From positions 1 to 64,000 of the forward strand of contig NZ_JADYUM010000004.1 in assembly GCF_021531815.1 (NCBI RefSeq): a DNA stretch of 64,000 nt. Direction: 5' to 3'. Both the position numbers and the translations under genes were made by a program. Below, piece by piece: positions 7,133 through 14,997 of this stretch; the stretch's first letter is position 1, and each line of letters begins with the position of its first letter. The notes beneath the pieces were generated by a model. That model did not search any database. It was given only the letters and a program-made list of their open reading frames with translations, and was not told the origin of the DNA. Source of the stretch: Pseudoflavonifractor phocaeensis (GTDB lineage: Bacteria > Bacillota > Clostridia > Oscillospirales > Oscillospiraceae).

Positions 7133-7868
7133 AAACAATTCTATAATTTACGATCCTGTGGCAGCTGCGCTTTCTGGCCAGACAATGCCGCCCCCACCAA
7201 TTGAAATCCCTATGCAGCAGATGATGCCGCTCTCACCCCAGGATCAGGAAGAGGAGCCGTTTAGCTATGATGGATATCAAGTTGTCCGTGGTGAGTTCTT
7301 CGCGCACATCTATGAGCCGTCCATCACATTTAACAACTGTAAGGTTAATGTGAACACGGCATGTCTCAATCGGCTTCCAACAGTCTCCTATGTGCAGTTT
7401 CTTGTTAATCCTGAAGATAAGAAAATGGTTGTTCGGCCATGTAGCGAAGATGAAAAAGACTCTTTCCGGTGGTGTAGCGAGAAAAACGGAAAACGGAAAC
7501 CGAAGCAGATTACCTGCAGAATCTTCTTCGCGAAAATCGTGAACCTGATGAACTGGAACCCGCATTATAGATTCAAGCTGCTTGGTAAGGTAGTACGCAG
7601 CGGTGATGAGCAGCTTGTGGTGTTTGATTTGACTGCTACGGAAACTTATCCCAGAGTCATCAAGGAAGGTGAGAAGCCAAAGACATCACGTACGCCAGTG
7701 TTCCCGGCAGAATGGCAGAACCAATTCGGTTTGCCGGTGGAAGAGCATCGTAAACTTCTGCAGGTGAACATTTTCAATGGCTACACCGTTTTCGGGCTTG
7801 GCGATGAGCAGAATGCTTCGGATAGCGTACAGGAAAAGATGGAGGAGGTGTCTGTTGATGCAGGATAA
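7125..7868 (+). CDS. Stand-alone copy of recombinase C-terminal domain
   Basis: The 247-residue protein has no catalytic domain. From about residue 45 it follows the layout of the upstream recombinase's C-terminal part: an RGFEIA..FF-like start (here YQVVRGEFF), a VQFLVNPEDKKMVVRP strand matching VELLIHPSEHLLAVRP, an FRW motif matching VRW, a YRFKLLGKVV segment matching YRVRGVYRQ, then VVFDLTATETY matching LVFDMRETEVF and a W..FG end. The start at 7125 follows GGAG; it overlaps the recombinase gene by 8 nt. It may modulate the recombinase (for example direction of recombination) or bind the ends; this is an inference. Confidence 0.8.
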   Translation: MPENNSIIYDPVAAALSGQTMPPPPIEIPMQQMMPLSPQDQEEEPFSYDGYQVVRGEFFAHIYEPSITFNNCKVNVNTACLNRLPTVSYVQFLVNPEDKKMVVRPCSEDEKDSFRWCSEKNGKRKPKQITCRIFFAKIVNLMNWNPHYRFKLLGKVVRSGDEQLVVFDLTATETYPRVIKEGEKPKTSRTPVFPAEWQNQFGLPVEEHRKLLQVNIFNGYTVFGLGDEQNASDSVQEKMEEVSVDAG

Positions 7869-8226
7869 AGAGACAGCAAACTTGGGTATATTCATAGATT
7901 TGAAGAAAAAACGTATCCGGATCCATCGCTCCACACTCCATGCGCTTGGAGACCCTGATCGGGTATATTTACTTGTTAATCCGGAGCAGCGCATTCTTGC
8001 CGTGCAGTCTGCCCTGGCGTCCGATAAACGCGCTCATAAAGTATATACAACGTCCGAGAGCAATCGACAGACATATGAGTTGTATAGCACCCCACTGGTT
8101 GCAAACTTACTCGCGTTAAATCCTGATTGGACTGAGCTCTATAAGTATCGTTTAAGGGGCGAGGCTATTCCAAATGAAAGCGCTGTGGTTTTCAAGATGG
8201 ATGATGCAACGGCTGTTGGATGCTAA
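7858..8226 (+). CDS. Second, shorter copy of recombinase C-terminal domain
   Basis: This 122-residue protein carries the same domain in minimal form: VYLLVNPEQRILAVQ aligns with VELLIHPSEHLLAVRP of the recombinase, then LALNPDWTELYKYRLRGEAI aligns with LFGWSPECKYRVRGVYRQ. It overlaps the preceding gene by 11 nt, and GGAGGAGGTG lies just upstream, so it is translated in the same operon. No catalytic residues are present. Function unknown; DNA binding or partner of the recombinase is likely from context. Confidence 0.75.
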   Translation: MQDKETANLGIFIDLKKKRIRIHRSTLHALGDPDRVYLLVNPEQRILAVQSALASDKRAHKVYTTSESNRQTYELYSTPLVANLLALNPDWTELYKYRLRGEAIPNESAVVFKMDDATAVGC

Positions 8227-8242
8227 GTTCAAGGTGACTGGC

Positions 8243-9235
8243 ATGAGAATGTATAATTTAACGATTGACCCTGAATTCAAGCAACTGATCCCGCCTTTGA
8301 TGCAAGTAGAGCGTCAGCAGCTAGAAGAGAATATAAAGCGTGATGGGTGCCGTGAACCGATTGCACTATGGGGCAACACCATCATAGATGGCCATAATCG
8401 GTATGAGATCTGCCGGAAGCACAATCTTCCATTTAACACCGTTCAGGTCGAACTGCAGAGCAGGGAAGAGGCCATTGCGTGGATCTGTGCCAATCAGTTA
8501 GGAAAGCGTAATATATCCGATGAATCACGACGCTACCTGATTGGGAAGCGGTATGCAATGGAAAAAATCCTGGGTGCACACAACTCTGCCGGGATCAACC
8601 AATACACAAAGAATGAGGCAGGGGCCAAATTGTTGCCCGAAGCTAAGTCTTCAGATCCGGAGATTGGGGCCAAATTGTTGCCCGAACCACAATACGATAG
8701 AACAGCAACTCGGACGCGAGAACGCCTTGGTCGTGAATACCACATATCCCACGCAACTGTTCTGAAGTACAGTACCTATTCTGAAGCTCTGGACTATCTC
8801 GCTGAGATTGTGCCGGAGCTCATCTCAAAGGTGCTGTCAGGCCAAGTGAAAATATCACAAGAGAATATTCTGGAGTTAGCAAAAATGCCCCCATTGGAAA
8901 TTAAACGTCTTGGCTCCCAGTTGGTAAGGAAAAAGGAAGACTTCGTAGGTTACTCAAATGCCAGACGAGTCATTCCCACAAAACCAGAACAACCAACAAG
9001 GCCTCTGTATACGCCAAACGTATCAATTAAGAATATGCCAGAGTATGATCCTGATGCAGAGTTTTCCAGCTTGACACTTACAATCCCGTCTTGGGTTAGC
9101 TCTATCATGCGAACACAGTCAATTGCAAACTTGGAGAAAGTGACTCCCCAAGCAAAAAGCAAACTTGTGCAGGGCCTGATGGATTTGAGAAAGACTGTCG
9201 ATGAACTTCTGAGCGTGATCGAGGAGGTAGAATAA
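8243..9235 (+). CDS. ParB-like DNA-binding protein
   Basis: The 330-residue protein has a ParB N-terminal-like domain (LEENIKRDGCREPIALW, then IIDGHNRYEICRKHNLPF) and a helical middle with a helix-turn-helix-like region (REYHISHATVLKY). Residues about 127-148 contain the unit GAKLLPE twice, encoded by an exact 21-bp direct repeat. The C-terminus is helical and charged. ParB-like proteins on ICEs act in partition, regulation or plasmid-like replication. The start at 8243 follows AAGGTGAC. The last base of the gene is the first base of the next gene. Confidence 0.75.
   Translation: MRMYNLTIDPEFKQLIPPLMQVERQQLEENIKRDGCREPIALWGNTIIDGHNRYEICRKHNLPFNTVQVELQSREEAIAWICANQLGKRNISDESRRYLIGKRYAMEKILGAHNSAGINQYTKNEAGAKLLPEAKSSDPEIGAKLLPEPQYDRTATRTRERLGREYHISHATVLKYSTYSEALDYLAEIVPELISKVLSGQVKISQENILELAKMPPLEIKRLGSQLVRKKEDFVGYSNARRVIPTKPEQPTRPLYTPNVSIKNMPEYDPDAEFSSLTLTIPSWVSSIMRTQSIANLEKVTPQAKSKLVQGLMDLRKTVDELLSVIEEVE
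8621..8686 (+). repeat. 21-bp direct repeat inside ParB-like gene
   Basis: GGGGCCAAATTGTTGCCCGA plus one A occurs at 8621-8641 and again at 8666-8686, a 45-bp period. It keeps the reading frame and doubles a GAKLLPE motif, so copy number could vary by recombination without breaking the gene. Confidence 0.85.
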
Positions 9236-10146
9236 TGGATGAAGATCTGAAACTCTTTGTACCAGATGTTCATTTTGAATTGTTGCCGATAAAGAACCTG
9301 GTTTCCAGCCAGGACTATCAGCGTAATCTGTCACTGGCTCATATCCAGCGAACAGTTGAGAATTTTGATTTGCATCAGGTAAACCCTGTGAAGGTAAGTC
9401 GGCGTGATGGTATAAACTATGTCTTCAACGGTCAGCATACGATAGAAGTGATTGCTGCAGTCTCCGGATCTCGAGAGACCCCTGTTTGGTGCATGATTTA
9501 CGACGACATGGATTACACCATCGAAGCAGACACCTTTGCCAATCAGCAGAAATATATAAAGCCGCTGATTCCCTATGAAATCTTCATGGCCAATATTGAA
9601 GCAGGTAATGACACTCAGCTGATGATTAAGTCTCTTGTAGAATCCTATGGCCTTACCATCAGCAGTACCCGCTCGCCCGGATCTGTCTGTGCCATTTCCA
9701 CGCTCGAAGGAATCCACGATAAGTATGGGTTTCACGTTCTTGATCGCACGCTCCGCCTATGCGTCGGCACCTGGGAAGGAGAGCCGGACTCCCTGTCTGG
9801 AAACATGCTTAAGGGCATTGCTCATCTGATCATGTCTTTTGGAGAGTCCTTGCGTGATGACGTATTCAAAGATAAAATTGGTAAAGTATCAGCCAGAGAG
9901 TTAAGTAGGACAGCTCGGGAGCGGAAGGCTGGTTCTATGGGCTATGCTGAAGCGATCCTGCTTGAGTACAATAAGAAGATGAAGAACCCTCTCCATTGGT
10001 CGAAGCTATATGAGAAGAAGACGCTGAAGACAGACGGGTATGATTTTGAAGAAGATGCAGAGCCCATGTATGAGGATATGGATCATTATAGCCAATCGCC
10101 GTGGGACGATATGGATGCACTCACTGGAGGTAACGAGCTATGCTGA
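9235..10146 (+). CDS. ParB/DUF6551-like protein
   Basis: This 303-residue protein has the strand-helix pattern of the ParB/sulfiredoxin superfamily near its start: LPIKNLVSSQDYQRNLSLAH, then VNPVKVSRRDGINYVFNGQHT. It resembles proteins called DUF6551 in phages and ICEs (from memory). The C-terminal end is acidic. It overlaps the preceding ParB-like gene by one base (TAATG), so the pair is translationally coupled. Two ParB-like proteins side by side, with no ParA here, suggest DNA binding in recombination or replication control rather than classical partition. Confidence 0.65.
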   Translation: MDEDLKLFVPDVHFELLPIKNLVSSQDYQRNLSLAHIQRTVENFDLHQVNPVKVSRRDGINYVFNGQHTIEVIAAVSGSRETPVWCMIYDDMDYTIEADTFANQQKYIKPLIPYEIFMANIEAGNDTQLMIKSLVESYGLTISSTRSPGSVCAISTLEGIHDKYGFHVLDRTLRLCVGTWEGEPDSLSGNMLKGIAHLIMSFGESLRDDVFKDKIGKVSARELSRTARERKAGSMGYAEAILLEYNKKMKNPLHWSKLYEKKTLKTDGYDFEEDAEPMYEDMDHYSQSPWDDMDALTGGNELC

Positions 10147-10176
10147 GCGATATATACAGGGAAGGGGAGCGAGTGT

Positions 10177-10638
10177 TTGGCCAGGAATCGAAGTGTAGGG
10201 TATTACACGCGACGAACTCCCGATGAGATGGATATCGATCAAGATTATGACTTGCTATGTAAGGAGGCCTTTAGTGGCAGATTTGCTGAAGCTGGTGAAA
10301 CTGAAACGGCAAGCTACTATTTGGATATATGCTATCAATCGGACATAACCCAACGCCCGCAGATGCTTCGATTACTCCGCAACTGCGTAGATGGCAAGGT
10401 AGATCTTGTTGTGATGGACTACCCCGAACGTGTAGCTGCAAGTATGAATGAACTGTTTTTTCTCTTGTATTTTCTGCTCCATTTAGAGAGACCACCGGAA
10501 ATCGCTATACTCAATTGTCTGAGCACGGGAGTATCTAAAGGTAAAAAGAAAAGCATCATGCGAGTAACTGAACAGATCGTATCCGAACAAAAATCGGATT
10601 ACACGCATTGGAAGAATCGCATTCTTCGTGGAATGTAA
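10177..10638 (+). CDS. Degenerate resolvase catalytic-domain protein
   Basis: The 153-residue protein aligns along the catalytic domain of the element's recombinase: SVGYYTRRTPDE with RVAVYARVSTDD, RPQMLRLLRNCVDGKVDLVV with RDSFNRMITDCKAGKIDLIV, and LLHLERPPEIAIL with MLSAMTPPVEVFF. The catalytic serine is replaced by Thr14 and the conserved SRFARN motif reads PERVAAS, so it should not cleave DNA. It starts at TTG (10177) after GGGAAGGGG. It could dimerise with the recombinase as a regulator, or be a relic kept intact by chance. Confidence 0.65.
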   Translation: MARNRSVGYYTRRTPDEMDIDQDYDLLCKEAFSGRFAEAGETETASYYLDICYQSDITQRPQMLRLLRNCVDGKVDLVVMDYPERVAASMNELFFLLYFLLHLERPPEIAILNCLSTGVSKGKKKSIMRVTEQIVSEQKSDYTHWKNRILRGM

Positions 10639-10654
10639 CAGAGCAATTTTCATG

Positions 10655-10692
10655 ATCCACCACTCCGAATTAGGGTGGTGGATATTTTTTTT
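10655..10692 (+). terminator. Rho-independent terminator of the recombination operon
   Basis: ATCCACCAC (10655-10663) pairs with GTGGTGGAT (10675-10683), followed by a long T-run. Confidence 0.85.
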
Positions 10693-10730
10693 GTTTTTTC
10701 AAAAAAAGTTTGAGGAGGATACCTTAAAAA

Positions 10731-10885
10731 ATGGCCGTTTTTCTCTATTTATTACGAGAGGTTCATTCCGGTTTCAAAACTGGGCAACAAATCGCCTCTC
10801 GATATACCCATAGCAAATGCACCTTGAAAACTTCATACGACCTCAAGACGTTACCATGTTCGAGCCACCGTAGCGGGTGTTAAGG
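10731..10885 (+). CDS. Possible 50-residue peptide (leader?)
   Basis: An ATG at 10731, about 12 nt after GAGGAGG, opens a frame for MAVFLYLLREVHSGFKTGQQ and 30 further residues, rich in Ser, Thr and Lys, with three Cys. Its 3' third lies inside the candidate structured RNA at 10840-11030, so translation would unfold part of that RNA. It may be a leader peptide or not coding at all. Confidence 0.25.
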
Positions 10886-11030
10886 GCCGAGGACAAGCCC
10901 AGAGCGAAGAAGACATGGGAAAATAATGATACCCCGCCCGGCTAGGCCACACACCGAGGGGCGGCTTGCCCACAAGAATGGGATGAGCGCTGAGATGCCT
11001 GTGATCCTCCGTGACCAGAGGACTTGAGGT
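10840..11030 (+). ncRNA. Candidate structured RNA, multi-stem junction
   Basis: The 191-nt stretch is closed by ACCTCAAG (10840-10847) pairing with CTTGAGGT (11023-11030). Inside lie CCATGT/ACATGG (10854-10859 with 10913-10918), a nested CACC/GGTG hairpin (10866-10869, 10876-10879), GGGC/GCCC (10884-10887, 10897-10900), CCGCCC/GGGCGG (10934-10939, 10959-10964), CCCA/TGGG (10969-10972, 10979-10982) and TCCTC/GAGGA (11005-11009, 11018-11022). A T7 run follows at 11034. It is GC-richer than its surroundings and ends 39 nt before the gene at 11069. It could be a cis-regulatory RNA, a small RNA with its own terminator, or a DNA-level origin. I do not recognise a named class. Confidence 0.55.
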
Positions 11031-11068
11031 TGATTTTTTTCTAATCTATCTGGAAGGAGGTGCATGTC

Positions 11069-12157
11069 ATGGCTTGCACACAGCATAAGCAGCTTGTATG
11101 CTTTCCGAAATCGAGAATTCAAAAGAAGTGGTTTCGCTACTTCAATGACCATAAGGACTTTCATAACGAAGGAACCTTACACCTGTTCAGCTTAATGGCC
11201 TTATTTTCCTACGCCAATTTCCGAAGCAATAATCGTAGATTTGGCAATCAGGAGTTTATGGAAAGCCCCGGCCAGTGGATTTGCAAATGGTCGGCGCTGC
11301 CTCGCATACTCCGCGTTCATTCCAAAGAACAGGCAATGGTGCGTATGGAATACTTCAAAGGAGCCGGGTTCCTTGATTATGAGATTCTGGATGAAGAGCT
11401 GGGAATCATTCGTTACACGATTGCTGACTGGCAACGCCATTGCGTGCATCTGGAATATAATTACTACAGCTACAAAGGATCAGGCTTTTTCTTCTTTCCG
11501 CTACCTGTTGGCAGATCCCTGATCAAGAGCTGCCGCGAAAGTGGGGAGAAGGTCGTATTCAGTGAGTTGGACGCAATCATGGACCTGTGGCTCCACACCA
11601 TACTCAATGATCCAGCTGTTGCCGGGTCTGAGTATATGCCAGTCGTATACTATGCCAATATGAAGGGCATGCCGCTGTTGTCCTATTCCTATCTTGCAAA
11701 GCGATGGGGCTGGTCAAAGTCCAGAGTCGGACGCTTCATTCTGAAAATTGAAGAGAGTGGAATCATCAGCCGCGTGAGCTTTTCGAGTTCTCGCGGCTCT
11801 GTACTTTCACCCTGCCTGTTCCGTGAAATGATTTTCGGCGAGGATTGTGAGCAGCTTCAGCTGCAGAAGATTGGCGAAATCCTGGGTATTGCTCAGGTCG
11901 TTGAGCCGGTTAGCGATCCCAGTACACTTGAACTGAGTGTCCAAACTCGCGTCCCATCGGGGAAACCTGTGAGGGAAGGCGCAAAAGCCTTGAGAATTCA
12001 GGTGTTTCAGGTGCCTGGATCCTCTTTTTTTGCTCGTCCGGTGCCCTTAATCTTCTATAGTTCTTTAGACTGGGGAACGTTAGAAGTAGAAGCTGGTACT
12101 TATAGAGGCCCACCAAGAAATAAACGGAAGGGAGATGAGAACGGTGGCTCAAAGTAA
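11069..12157 (+). CDS. Helix-turn-helix protein, possible replication/regulatory role
   Basis: I do not recognise the family with certainty. The 362-residue protein has a cysteine-containing basic N-terminus (ACTQHKQLVCFPKSRIQKKW), an aromatic-rich middle, and a clear winged-helix-like region (SYLAKRWGWSKSRVGRFILK, then IEESGIISRV) near residues 210-245. Such an arrangement is seen in replication initiators and helicase-loader-like proteins of plasmids and ICEs. The ATG at 11069 follows AAGGAGG; a GTG at 11060 overlaps that site. It lies directly after the structured RNA and overlaps the next gene by 14 nt. Confidence 0.6.
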   Translation: MACTQHKQLVCFPKSRIQKKWFRYFNDHKDFHNEGTLHLFSLMALFSYANFRSNNRRFGNQEFMESPGQWICKWSALPRILRVHSKEQAMVRMEYFKGAGFLDYEILDEELGIIRYTIADWQRHCVHLEYNYYSYKGSGFFFFPLPVGRSLIKSCRESGEKVVFSELDAIMDLWLHTILNDPAVAGSEYMPVVYYANMKGMPLLSYSYLAKRWGWSKSRVGRFILKIEESGIISRVSFSSSRGSVLSPCLFREMIFGEDCEQLQLQKIGEILGIAQVVEPVSDPSTLELSVQTRVPSGKPVREGAKALRIQVFQVPGSSFFARPVPLIFYSSLDWGTLEVEAGTYRGPPRNKRKGDENGGSK

Positions 12158-12767
12158 AAACATCACAAATCCAGCCTTTGAGTTGGAAAAAGCAATCATC
12201 TGTGAGGAAGTCCAGGCGGGACTTGAGACTGGTGTGGATCAATTGAAGAACCACGGTGAAAGCAAATCAGAAAAACCGGATCATTTCCACAACACGAAGC
12301 ATTTGCTCCAGCAGTATCGTAGAGTTGCTTACGCAGTGAAAATGTCGGAGGCTGATCTGAACGTTCGCATTGAAATGGAGCATGGTACTCGACTTTCCAC
12401 ATTTGAGCTGAACGCGGAGCTGGCTGGGATTGATTTATCTAACACGAAGCTGGAGAACTACGCCAGAACGGTTGTACGCAGTAAGCAGATGATGGAAATC
12501 ATCAATAATGCTCTTGAATACGTCAAAGAGGATCCGGATCGAGGAGACCTGCTCCATGCCGTATTAGAGCAGACGTACTTCACCCCCAGAAAGCCAAGAA
12601 ATCGTGAGGAAATCCTGTATGCTTTAAGCCGACTGGGCTTTGATATGTCCCTGGCAAGCTATCACATATACCTCAAACAGGCGATTCGAGCGATTGATCG
12701 TATCCTGTGGGGCTACACAGCTCGTGACTGCATGGATATCATCAAGCAGTTCCTGCCGGAGCCCTAA
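12144..12767 (+). CDS. Unknown protein with C-terminal sigma/ArpU-like region
   Basis: The 207-residue protein is acidic and mostly helical. The C-terminal part (REEILYALSRLGFDMSLASY, then an AIRAIDRILWG helix) recalls region-4-like helix-turn-helix proteins such as ArpU, but weakly. I prefer the GTG start at 12144, 9 nt after GGGAG, because the ATG at 12135 sits directly on that ribosome site. It overlaps the preceding gene and ends 36 nt before the promoter of the transfer operon, so a regulatory role for transfer is possible. Confidence 0.55.
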   Translation: MAQSKNITNPAFELEKAIICEEVQAGLETGVDQLKNHGESKSEKPDHFHNTKHLLQQYRRVAYAVKMSEADLNVRIEMEHGTRLSTFELNAELAGIDLSNTKLENYARTVVRSKQMMEIINNALEYVKEDPDRGDLLHAVLEQTYFTPRKPRNREEILYALSRLGFDMSLASYHIYLKQAIRAIDRILWGYTARDCMDIIKQFLPEP

Positions 12768-12802
12768 GACATAATTTGCACTAAATTTAGACTGTTTTTT
12801 AA

Positions 12803-12831
12803 TTGAAGGCTGATTTTTCCTATGGTAAGAT
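12803..12831 (+). promoter_or_regulatory. Sigma-A promoter of the transfer operon
   Basis: TTGAAG (12803-12808) and TAAGAT (12826-12831) are 17 nt apart. The promoter lies upstream of a terminator-like hairpin at 12862, so the operon that starts at 12986 may be attenuated. Confidence 0.6.
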
Positions 12832-12861
12832 GTCATCGTTCCAAAATAGCAAACACGGACA

Positions 12862-12887
12862 AGCTGCCTAAGCCAGGCGGCTTTTTT
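12862..12887 (+). terminator. Terminator or attenuator in transfer leader
   Basis: AGCTGCCT (12862-12869) pairs with AGGCGGCT (12875-12882) and is followed by a T-run. A second, weaker AGGC...GCCTTTT hairpin follows at about 12898-12946. Both lie between the promoter at 12803 and the first transfer gene. Confidence 0.65.
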
Positions 12888-12985
12888 ATTGTTCGAAGGC
12901 TCGGACGGGAAGTAGATCGCACTATCTGCTCCTGACTGGGCCTTTTCTATTTGGACAAGTCACTTCAAAAGGAGGTCAAGCACTC

Positions 12986-13378
12986 ATGAAATCCAAAGTC
13001 GAAGGCATTCGGGCAAAAATCCGTGAGAAAGTACATGCCCTTGATAAGGGCCGTGCTCTCTATACGGCATTCGTATTGCCCAGTGCCATGACGCTGCTGC
13101 CTACCACGGCATTTGCTGCAAACGATACGATTTGGACCAAGGCCAGTGAAATCATGAAGGACGTGTACAGTCAGGTCCTTGGTATTTCCACCATTGCTGC
13201 CATCGTCACAGCCAGTATCGCATTGCTACTGATGAACTTCTCTAAGACTGGTAAAACTGTCGATGAGTCCCGTGCGTGGCTGAAGCGCATCATCATCACC
13301 TGGGCCATTCTGAACTCCCTTGGTTTCATCATGGCCTACGTTACGCCCTTCTTCCAGGGAGGACAGTGGACGCCCTAA
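12986..13378 (+). CDS. VirB2/pilin-like (Maff2-type) membrane protein
   Basis: The 130-residue protein has a basic N-terminus, a hydrophobic segment ending TTAFA (possible processing after FAA near residue 45), then two membrane segments (ISTIAAIVTASIALLLMNF and the IIITWAILNSLGFIMAYV stretch). This is the layout of TrbC/VirB2 pilin-like proteins of Gram-positive ICEs, often called Maff2. It is the first gene of the transfer operon, with GGAGG upstream of the ATG. It probably forms part of the type IV secretion channel; the family call is from memory. Confidence 0.65.
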   Translation: MKSKVEGIRAKIREKVHALDKGRALYTAFVLPSAMTLLPTTAFAANDTIWTKASEIMKDVYSQVLGISTIAAIVTASIALLLMNFSKTGKTVDESRAWLKRIIITWAILNSLGFIMAYVTPFFQGGQWTP

Positions 13379-13398
13379 GAAGGCAGAAAGGAGCTTAT

Positions 13399-13509
13399 AT
13401 GAACAAAGGAATTATCGGTTTTATTGGCGGCATGGTCACTGGTGTAATCCTGACCCTCGCCGCAGCAAGTCTGATCCCTGAAGACTATGTCTTTCAGGAT
13501 AGACACTGA
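13399..13509 (+). CDS. 36-residue single-pass membrane protein
   Basis: An ATG at 13399 follows AAAGGAG and opens MNKGIIGFIGGMVTGVILTL plus 16 residues. The glycine-rich hydrophobic stretch forms one membrane helix, with a short acidic tail. It lies between the pilin-like and VirB6-like genes with normal operon spacing (20 and 25 nt), so it is likely a real, overlooked transfer component. Function unknown. Confidence 0.6.
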   Translation: MNKGIIGFIGGMVTGVILTLAAASLIPEDYVFQDRH

Positions 13510-13534
13510 CAACGCTGGATAGGAGGGACCCTCC

Positions 13535-14245
13535 ATGGGGATTCTTGATAGCGTCGTTGAATGGCTGGCAACACAGGTCATGAATCTGCTGGATATGATA
13601 AACGGCTCTGTTCTTGGCGCATTAGGTTGCGATATGACCGTGTTCCTCCGGTACTTTCCGGCAGCACAGACGCTATACGAGGTCTTTGTTGCCTTTTCCA
13701 TCGGATTTATTCTGTTGAACCTTGTGTGGCAGCTATTCAAGAATTTTGGAGCAGGTATCGGACTCAGTGCGGAGGATCCGGTAAAGCTCACCGTTCGTTC
13801 GATTCTTTTTATCCTCCTGGCATATTTCGCTGACGATATCGTTTCACTTGTCTTGACGATTGCTGGAACACCGTATTCATGGATTGTAGATGCTTCGCTT
13901 CCAGCCATTGATTTCGGTAATTTTGGCAGTGTGTTGACGGTAATCATAGGCTGTCTTGCCAGTGGATCTGTGAGCCTCATTGTCCTGATCCTGATCATCA
14001 TTATTGCCTGGAACTACATTAAGCTGTTATTTGAGGCAGCTGAGCGATACATCATGGTAGGCGTGCTGGTCTATACGGCACCTATGGCCTTTGCAACAGG
14101 CGCTTCAGAGAACACTTCAAACATCTTCAGTGCATGGTGCCGTATGCTGGGTGGCCAGCTATTTCTGCTGATTATGAATGCATGGTGCCTTCGTCTATTC
14201 GTATCCATGGTCGGAACCTTTCTGGCCAATCCGTTATCTGTATGA
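13535..14245 (+). CDS. VirB6/TrbL-like conjugation membrane protein
   Basis: The 236-residue protein has about five or six membrane segments (for example LYEVFVAFSIGFILLNLVW and SVSLIVLILIIIIAWNYIKL) and the segment FEAAERYIMVGVLVYTAPMA that is typical of TrbL/VirB6-like proteins in clostridial ICEs. Such proteins form the inner-membrane part of the type IV secretion channel. TAGGAGGG precedes the ATG. The next gene starts 14 nt downstream and continues the module. Confidence 0.75.
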   Translation: MGILDSVVEWLATQVMNLLDMINGSVLGALGCDMTVFLRYFPAAQTLYEVFVAFSIGFILLNLVWQLFKNFGAGIGLSAEDPVKLTVRSILFILLAYFADDIVSLVLTIAGTPYSWIVDASLPAIDFGNFGSVLTVIIGCLASGSVSLIVLILIIIIAWNYIKLLFEAAERYIMVGVLVYTAPMAFATGASENTSNIFSAWCRMLGGQLFLLIMNAWCLRLFVSMVGTFLANPLSV

Positions 14246-14259
14246 GGAGGAAAAGAACT

Positions 14260-14997
14260 ATGAAACATCGAAGAATAACAGTATGCTTCCTCCTGATTAT
14301 GCTGATGGCGTTGCTTTCTACCTCAGCCTTTGCAGTGGATGAAAGTGAGGTGGAAAGTGCCATTGCAGCATCCGGACAGGATGCAGTCGCAGGCAACCTC
14401 TTCATCTGGTTCCTCTGTGCGGTATCATTCCTGAAGATCAGTCAGAAGATCGATAGCTTCATGACCAGCCTGGGTATCAATGTCGGTCGAACAGGTGGCA
14501 GCATGATGGCTGAAATGCTGATCGCCGGTCGTGCGCTCGGTGGAGCAGCCAAAGCAACAGGTGGTGCAATAGGCAACATCTTCAATCGCGGCCATTCCAA
14601 TATGACCAACCAGGCAACTGGTCAAGCTTTCACTGGAGGTGGTGGCGGTATGATTGGTGTCGCCAAACGTGCCGTTGGTAATGCTGCAGCAGCAAGTGCA
14701 ACGAATACAGCAGTTGGGCTTGGAAGCGTTGTGGGTGGAGCTATGTTCGGCTCCAGCCTTAATAACGGTGGCAAGTTTGCAACAGGTGTTGTCGGAGCAG
14801 TTGCTACTGGAAACATCTCGAAGGTAGGTTCCATTACAGGAGCGAAAGCTGCGCAGGCCCTGACTTCTTATTTGGGCTATGGAGTAGCTGCGGGTACTGG
14901 TACCGGTGCGCCTTCTGGCAAACCGGGAGGAAGTGCCACAGTAAATGCTGGTGGTGTCACTGATCCACACCTACGCAAAGAAGGGAATCACACATGA
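14260..14997 (+). CDS. Glycine/alanine-rich transfer membrane protein, probably 3'-truncated
   Basis: The 245-residue protein has a signal peptide (CFLLIMLMALLSTSAFA, cut near residue 24), one further hydrophobic segment (NLFIWFLCAVSFL) and a long Gly/Ala-rich, low-complexity domain (AFTGGGGGMIGVAKRAVGNA). It belongs with the TrbL/VirB6-like proteins of this ICE type, which as I recall are longer at the C-terminus and are followed by a PrgI-like gene. Here it ends directly at the VirB4 remnant, so a deletion may have removed its tail. GAGGAGG precedes the ATG. Confidence 0.65.
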   Translation: MKHRRITVCFLLIMLMALLSTSAFAVDESEVESAIAASGQDAVAGNLFIWFLCAVSFLKISQKIDSFMTSLGINVGRTGGSMMAEMLIAGRALGGAAKATGGAIGNIFNRGHSNMTNQATGQAFTGGGGGMIGVAKRAVGNAAAASATNTAVGLGSVVGGAMFGSSLNNGGKFATGVVGAVATGNISKVGSITGAKAAQALTSYLGYGVAAGTGTGAPSGKPGGSATVNAGGVTDPHLRKEGNHT

